Shown: positions 59,729-64,000 of the stretch, in pieces
Position numbering within the stretch: the stretch's first letter is position 1
Layout: each line of letters begins with the position of its first letter
NCBI RefSeq assembly: GCF_049686335.1
Contig: NZ_JBAVHX010000015.1
Coordinates: 124,001-188,000, forward strand
Direction of reading: 5' to 3'
Length of the DNA: 64,000 nt
Source of the DNA: Buttiauxella sp049686335
GTDB lineage: Bacteria; Pseudomonadota; Gammaproteobacteria; Enterobacterales; Enterobacteriaceae
Translations under genes and position numbers: made by a program
The notes under the pieces: model-generated
Told to the model about the DNA's origin: nothing
Databases searched by the model: none
Seen by the model: only the letters and a program-made list of their open reading frames with translations

Positions 59729-61036
59729 ATGAACGATAAAATACCCGGTACACGCTGGCTGCGTATTATTGCGCCGATATTGATTGCTTGTATTATCTCT
59801 TTTATGGATCGAGTGAATATTAGTTTTGCTCTGCCTGGTGGAATGGAAGCTGATTTAGGTATTACCAGCCAGATGGCAGGCGTTGCCAGCGGTATATTCT
59901 TCATCGGTTATTTATTCCTGCAAATCCCCGGTGGGAAAATTGCCGTCAATGGCAGTGGGAAACGTTTTATTGCCTGGTCTTTAGCTGCCTGGGCGATTGT
60001 TTCGGTGGCGACCGGATTCGTCACGCATGAATATCAACTGCTGGCTTTGCGCTTTATTCTCGGCGTCTCCGAAGGGGGGATGTTGCCTGTCGTGCTGACG
60101 ATGGTAAGCAATTGGTTCCCGGAAAAAGAGTTAGGGCGAGCCAATGCCTTTGTGATGATGTTTGCGCCATTAGGGGGCATGCTGACGGCTCCTGTCTCCG
60201 GTTGGATTATCACCGCCTTTGACTGGCGCTGGCTGTTTATCATCGAAGGGCTGCTTTCGCTGGTGGTATTGGCAATCTGGTGGTTTGTGATAAGCGATCG
60301 TCCCGAAGAGGCGCGTTGGTTACCGCCACGCGAGCGGGAATACTTGCTGACAACGCTAACCCGCGAACGCCTGGCGAGAGAAGCCGAAGCTCCTGTCAGT
60401 CATGCGCCGATTAGAGATGTGTTTCGCAACCCTGGGCTGATGAAATTAGTTGTCCTCAACTTCTTTTATCAGACTGGCGATTACGGCTACACCCTTTGGC
60501 TGCCGACCATTCTCAAAAATCTGACCGGCGCCACGATGGCGAACGTTGGGGTGCTGGCGATTTTACCTTTCATTGCGACACTTGCCGGTATCTACGTTAT
60601 CTCGCTGTTCAGCGACAAGAGCGGTAAACGTCGTCTGTGGGTGCGCTTCTCACTGTATAGCTTCGCTGCGGCGTTGGTGGCTTCGGTGCTCCTGCGAGAT
60701 CATGTCGTGGCGGCGTATATTGCGCTGGTGGTCTGCGGATTCTTCCTCAAGTCGGCAACCAGCCCATTCTGGTCAATTCCGGGGCGTATTGCCGCTCCTG
60801 AAGTTGCAGGTAGCGCGCGTGGTGTGATTAACGGTCTGGGGAATCTTGGCGGATTTTGCGGCCCTTATCTGGTGGGCGTGATGATCTACCTGTACGGACA
60901 GAACGTTGCGGTGTGTGCGCTGGCGGGTTCGTTGCTTATCGCCGGAACCATCACCTTCTTCTTGCCGAAAAAATGCGACTTGTCGGTTAGCGACACGCAG
61001 GGGGTTGTCGGTGCCGAAAACCCACATCGCGCATAA
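59729..61036 (+). CDS. ACS-family MFS transporter, probable 2-ketogluconate permease
   Basis: This 435-residue, 12-TM major facilitator is of the anion:cation symporter family (ExuT, GudP, KguT relatives). FMDRVNISFALPGGMEADLGI in TM1 and the following GIFFIGYLFLQIPGG, as well as LRFILGVSEGGMLPVVL in TM4, are the hallmarks. It is the last gene of the plus-strand unit with the dehydrogenase, so 2-keto- or 5-ketogluconate is the likely substrate. No terminator is obvious before kefF. Confidence 0.87.
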   Translation: MNDKIPGTRWLRIIAPILIACIISFMDRVNISFALPGGMEADLGITSQMAGVASGIFFIGYLFLQIPGGKIAVNGSGKRFIAWSLAAWAIVSVATGFVTHEYQLLALRFILGVSEGGMLPVVLTMVSNWFPEKELGRANAFVMMFAPLGGMLTAPVSGWIITAFDWRWLFIIEGLLSLVVLAIWWFVISDRPEEARWLPPREREYLLTTLTRERLAREAEAPVSHAPIRDVFRNPGLMKLVVLNFFYQTGDYGYTLWLPTILKNLTGATMANVGVLAILPFIATLAGIYVISLFSDKSGKRRLWVRFSLYSFAAALVASVLLRDHVVAAYIALVVCGFFLKSATSPFWSIPGRIAAPEVAGSARGVINGLGNLGGFCGPYLVGVMIYLYGQNVAVCALAGSLLIAGTITFFLPKKCDLSVSDTQGVVGAENPHRA

Positions 61037-61161
61037 CAGGTTTGGCGCCCTGAATTAGCCCAGATAAATCAATCAGGCACATACAGCCACAATGAGGAAA
61101 TGTCGTTTTCAGATACAATGACTTATGCTTACACGCAGAGTTAACGGTACATGAGAACGAC

Positions 61162-61692
61162 ATGATCCTGATTATATATGCACATCCGTACCCCCATCAC
61201 TCCCATGCAAACCGAAGAATGATAGAGCAGGCCTCACTTTTACCCGATGTGGAAGTGCGCTCTCTTTATGAGTTATACCCCGATTTCAATATTGATATTG
61301 CTGCGGAGCAAGAAGCCTTAAGCCGCGCCGACTTGGTTATCTGGCAGCATCCGATGCAGTGGTACAGCACGCCGCCATTAATGAAGCTTTGGATTGATAA
61401 AGTGCTGGCTCACGGTTGGGCATATGGCCACGGTGGTAAGGCTTTACGCGGCAAAAACGTGATGTGGGCAGTCACCACGGGTGGCGGTGACAACCACTTT
61501 GAACTCGGTGACCATCCCGGCTTTGATGTTCTCGGCCAGCCATTGCAAGCCACCGCGCTGTATTGCGGTATGAACTGGCTGCCGCATTTCACTATCCACT
61601 ACACATTTGTCTGCGACGAAAATACCCTCGAGGTACAAGCCGAAATGTACAAGCAACGCTTGCTCGACTGGCAGGAGGCGAACCATGGATAG
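61162..61692 (+). CDS. kefF: KefC ancillary quinone oxidoreductase KefF
   Basis: KefF is a 176-residue FMN-binding flavodoxin-fold protein that binds KefC, is needed for its full activity and reduces quinones. Family features are IIYAHPYPHHSHANRRM at the start, VIWQHPMQWYSTPPLMKLWIDKV (about 59-81) and WAVTTGGGDNHFE. It overlaps the start of kefC by eight bases, so translation is coupled. Confidence 0.95.
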   Translation: MILIIYAHPYPHHSHANRRMIEQASLLPDVEVRSLYELYPDFNIDIAAEQEALSRADLVIWQHPMQWYSTPPLMKLWIDKVLAHGWAYGHGGKALRGKNVMWAVTTGGGDNHFELGDHPGFDVLGQPLQATALYCGMNWLPHFTIHYTFVCDENTLEVQAEMYKQRLLDWQEANHG

Positions 61693-63541
61693 CCACAGCA
61701 TGATTCAGGCACTGATTTATCTCGGCTCCGCGGCAATCATTGTGCCTATCGCGGTGCGCCTTGGGTTGGGATCGGTACTGGGCTACCTGATTGCGGGCTG
61801 CATTATCGGGCCGTGGGGATTGCGGCTGGTGACCGATGCCGAAACTATTCTGCACTTTGCAGAGATCGGCGTGGTGTTGATGCTCTTCGTCATCGGCCTG
61901 GAGCTGGATCCGCAACGCTTATGGACGCTACGTGCGTCGGTATTTGGCGGGGGCATGTTGCAAATGGTGGCGTGCGGATTGCTGCTCGGTTTGTTCTGCA
62001 TGTTCCTGGGATTACGCTGGCAAGTGGCGGTGTTAATCGGCCTGACGCTGGCACTCTCTTCCACCGCAATCGCCATGCAGGCGATGAACGAGCGCAACCT
62101 GACGGTTTCGCAAATGGGGCGCAGTGCCTTTGCGGTGCTGCTCTTTCAGGATATTGCCGCCATTCCGCTGGTGGCAATGATCCCCTTATTAGCCAGCAGT
62201 GGCACCACTACCACCTTTGCCGCGTTTTCAATATCGGCGCTCAAAGTGGTGGGGGCGCTGGCGATAGTCGTATTGTTAGGCCGTTATGTTACGCGCCCGG
62301 TACTGCGGTTTGTCGCGCGATCTGGCCTACGGGAAGTGTTCAGTGCCATGGCGCTGTTTATGGTATTTGGATTTGGTTTATTGCTCGAGGAAGCAGGGCT
62401 TTCCATGGCGATGGGGGCATTTCTTGCAGGTGTTTTACTGGCAAGCTCCGAGTATCGCCATGCGCTGGAGAGCGATATCGAACCGTTCAAGGGATTGCTA
62501 CTTGGGCTGTTTTTCATCGGTGTGGGGATGTCGATAGATTTTGGGACGCTGCTGGATAACCCGTTACGCATCATCATGCTGCTGTTCGGTTTCCTGGCGA
62601 TCAAAATCATTACGCTTTGGATTGTGGCAAAACCCCTTAACGTACCGCGCAAACAGCGGCGCTGGTTTGCCGTCTTGCTGGGGCAGGGAAGTGAATTTGC
62701 CTTCGTGATTTTTGGCACCGCGAGAATGGCGGAAGTACTGGATGACAGCTGGGCCAAATCCCTCACGCTTGCCGTCGCACTGTCGATGGCGGCCACGCCT
62801 CTGTTGCTGGTGTTGCTCAATCGTCTCGAGAAATCAGGCAAAGAGCAGGCGCAGGAAGCCGATGAAATCGACGAAGAGCAACCGCGAGTCATCGTCGCAG
62901 GCTTTGGTCGTTTTGGGCAAATCGCCGGCCGTTTGCTGCTGACCAGCGGTGTGAAAATGGTGGTTCTCGATCACGACCCAGACCATATCGAAACACTGCG
63001 AAAGTTTGGCACTAAAGTGTTTTATGGCGATGCGACGCGCGTGGATTTACTGGAGTCTGCGGGTGCTGCAAAAGCAGAAGTGCTGATCAATGCTATCGAC
63101 GATCCTGATGCCAATATGCAGTTAGCGGAACTGGTGAAAGAGCATTTCCCGCATTTGAAAGTGATTGCGCGTGCCCGTGATCTTGACCACTTTATTCGTC
63201 TGCGCCAGCTTGGGGTCGAAAACCCTGAGCGTGAGACATTTGAAGGGGCGCTTAAAGTGGGGCGCAGAGCGCTTGAAGGGCTGGGCGTGGGGAGTTACGA
63301 GGCGCGAGAAAGAGCCGATCATTTCCGCCGTTTCAATATGCAAATGGTGGAAGAGATGGTGCCAGCTCCAGACTGGTCAGCCCGTGCCGATGTACTCAAA
63401 CGCACCAGCGCCATGCTGACCGAGGTGATTAACGAAGACCGTGCACATCTCAACGTGATTCAGCGGCATGGCTGGCAGGGCACAGACGAAGGGATTCATT
63501 CGGGGAAAATGGCTGATGAGCCACCTGTGAAACCGGAGTAG
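61685..63541 (+). CDS. kefC: Glutathione-regulated potassium efflux antiporter KefC
   Basis: KefC is a 618-residue K+/H+ antiporter that acidifies the cytoplasm during electrophile stress. The CPA2 membrane domain (about 1-380, 12-13 TMs) contains SVLGYLIAGCIIGPWGLRL and LLFQDIAAIPLVAMIPLL. The cytoplasmic RCK/TrkA-N domain starts near 400 (VIVAGFGRFGQIAGRLL) and binds glutathione adducts. The start at 61685 (MDSHSMIQALIYLG) equals the E. coli start; the longer open frame upstream is inside kefF. A REP unit follows. Confidence 0.96.
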   Translation: MDSHSMIQALIYLGSAAIIVPIAVRLGLGSVLGYLIAGCIIGPWGLRLVTDAETILHFAEIGVVLMLFVIGLELDPQRLWTLRASVFGGGMLQMVACGLLLGLFCMFLGLRWQVAVLIGLTLALSSTAIAMQAMNERNLTVSQMGRSAFAVLLFQDIAAIPLVAMIPLLASSGTTTTFAAFSISALKVVGALAIVVLLGRYVTRPVLRFVARSGLREVFSAMALFMVFGFGLLLEEAGLSMAMGAFLAGVLLASSEYRHALESDIEPFKGLLLGLFFIGVGMSIDFGTLLDNPLRIIMLLFGFLAIKIITLWIVAKPLNVPRKQRRWFAVLLGQGSEFAFVIFGTARMAEVLDDSWAKSLTLAVALSMAATPLLLVLLNRLEKSGKEQAQEADEIDEEQPRVIVAGFGRFGQIAGRLLLTSGVKMVVLDHDPDHIETLRKFGTKVFYGDATRVDLLESAGAAKAEVLINAIDDPDANMQLAELVKEHFPHLKVIARARDLDHFIRLRQLGVENPERETFEGALKVGRRALEGLGVGSYEARERADHFRRFNMQMVEEMVPAPDWSARADVLKRTSAMLTEVINEDRAHLNVIQRHGWQGTDEGIHSGKMADEPPVKPE

Positions 63542-63552
63542 CTAAAGACTGT

Positions 63553-63625
63553 GTCGGATGACGCTAACGCTTATCCGACCTACGGAATGCTGTTGTAGGG
63601 TGGATAAGCGCAAGCGCCATCCACC
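63553..63625. repeat. REP/BIME-type palindrome pair after kefC
   Basis: GTCGGAT (63553-63559) / ATCCGAC (63573-63579) is followed by GGTGGAT (63599-63605) / ATCCACC (63619-63625). It has the same two-module order as the unit after thrC and lies between convergent kefC and the LysE-type gene. Confidence 0.82.
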
Positions 63626-63635
63626 GATTCTTAAC

Positions 63636-64000
63636 TCAACTCAAGGCGACTTTAATCCCAAGCGCAATCAACATCCCACCCAGCAACTTATCAACAATCT
63701 TCTGTGCTTTGGCAAGGCCGCGACGCACCGGTTCGCTCTGAATCAATACCACTAAAAGTGGCCACCAGACGACGGACAGCATCAGAATCACCCCTGCGTA
63801 CCAGAGTTTTTCCATCGTGCCGGAATTGACGCTCAATACCTGAGTGAATACGGAAAGGAAGAATAGCGTCGCCTTCGGGTTCAACAAGTTACATAAATAG
63901 CCCTGCAGGAAGGCTTTTTTCAATGTGGTTTGTTGGTGTTCAATATTGCTGACATCCATCTTACTGCTACCCCGGGCAAGCAGCGCGTGAACGCCAACCC
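63636..64000 (-). CDS. LysE/RhtB-family amino-acid exporter, truncated by the window end
   Basis: The frame is open to the window edge, so only the C-terminal 121 or so residues are seen. The LysE/RhtB signature is present in LQGYLCNLLNPKATLFFLSVFTQVL, followed by two or three TMs and an end IVDKLLGGMLIALGIKVALS. Such proteins export amino acids or homoserine lactone-like compounds. In E. coli folA follows kefC, so the neighbourhood differs here. The Met at 63959 is internal, not the true start. Confidence 0.85.
   Translation of the reverse strand, partial: VGVHALLARGSSKMDVSNIEHQQTTLKKAFLQGYLCNLLNPKATLFFLSVFTQVLSVNSGTMEKLWYAGVILMLSVVWWPLLVVLIQSEPVRRGLAKAQKIVDKLLGGMLIALGIKVALS

Noticed and set aside
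61813..62559. 248-codon plus-strand frame inside kefC
   Set aside because: It is an out-of-frame shadow of kefC with no start signal or homology.

Overview
The window is a chromosomal segment of a member of the Enterobacteriaceae. It keeps the gene order around the E. coli replication-map zero point almost intact: trpR-yjjX-gpmB-rob-creABCD-arcA-yjtD-thrLABC-yaaX-yaaA-yaaJ-talB-mog-satP-dnaKJ-nhaAR-rpsT-ribF-ileS-lspA-fkpB-ispH-rihC, then dapB-carAB and kefFC. Protein similarity to E. coli is high but not identical, and several E. coli genes are absent: yaaW/yaaI, hokC/sokC, caiTABCDE-fixABCX, and folA next to kefC. Genus level (Buttiauxella, Kluyvera, Lelliottia or a similar relative) cannot be decided by eye. 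No rRNA, tRNA, CRISPR array, IS element or prophage was seen.

Layout. 1-14.1 kb: trpR, yjjX and gpmB between two oppositely oriented ERIC repeats; rob; the creABCD two-component system with a perfect Cre tag before creD; arcA with an FNR box and a frameshifted yjjY in its long leader; yjtD; the threonine operon with leader peptide and attenuator. 14.1-34.1 kb: housekeeping and stress genes (yaaX, yaaA, yaaJ, talB, mog, an extra MHS-type transporter, satP, dnaKJ with two heat-shock promoters, nhaAR, rpsT, the ribF-ileS-lspA-fkpB-ispH operon, rihC).

34.2-48.4 kb is an accessory carbohydrate region between rihC and dapB, made of two modules. Module 1 (34.2-41.2 kb) has two adjacent cupin-type glucose-6-phosphate isomerase homologues, a complete mannose-family PTS (IIA, IIB, IIC, IID), a two-domain type I mannose-6-phosphate isomerase and a LacI-family regulator. 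A 16-bp palindrome (GGTTAATCGATTAACC or close variants) lies before all three transcription units, together with a perfect CRP site, so module 1 looks like one catabolite-controlled regulon. Module 2 (41.2-48.4 kb) has three Gfo/Idh/MocA oxidoreductases, a GPH-family sugar symporter and a cytoplasmic clan GH-A-like hydrolase in one operon, divergent from a second LacI-family regulator. It suggests a glycoside pathway involving sugar oxidation, possibly through 3-keto intermediates.

48.5-64 kb: dapB, then a 135-residue orphan gene in AT-rich DNA, then carAB with RutR and PurR boxes, two promoters and an ARG-box region. A small lipoprotein gene follows. Next is a keto-gluconate module in the place of E. 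coli cai/fix: idnO-idnK-yhcH-like on the minus strand, and a GntR/IdnR-like regulator, a 2-ketoaldonate-reductase-like dehydrogenase and an ACS-family transporter on the plus strand. kefF-kefC and a truncated LysE-type exporter close the window. Four REP/BIME-type palindrome pairs of one sequence family sit at gene ends.
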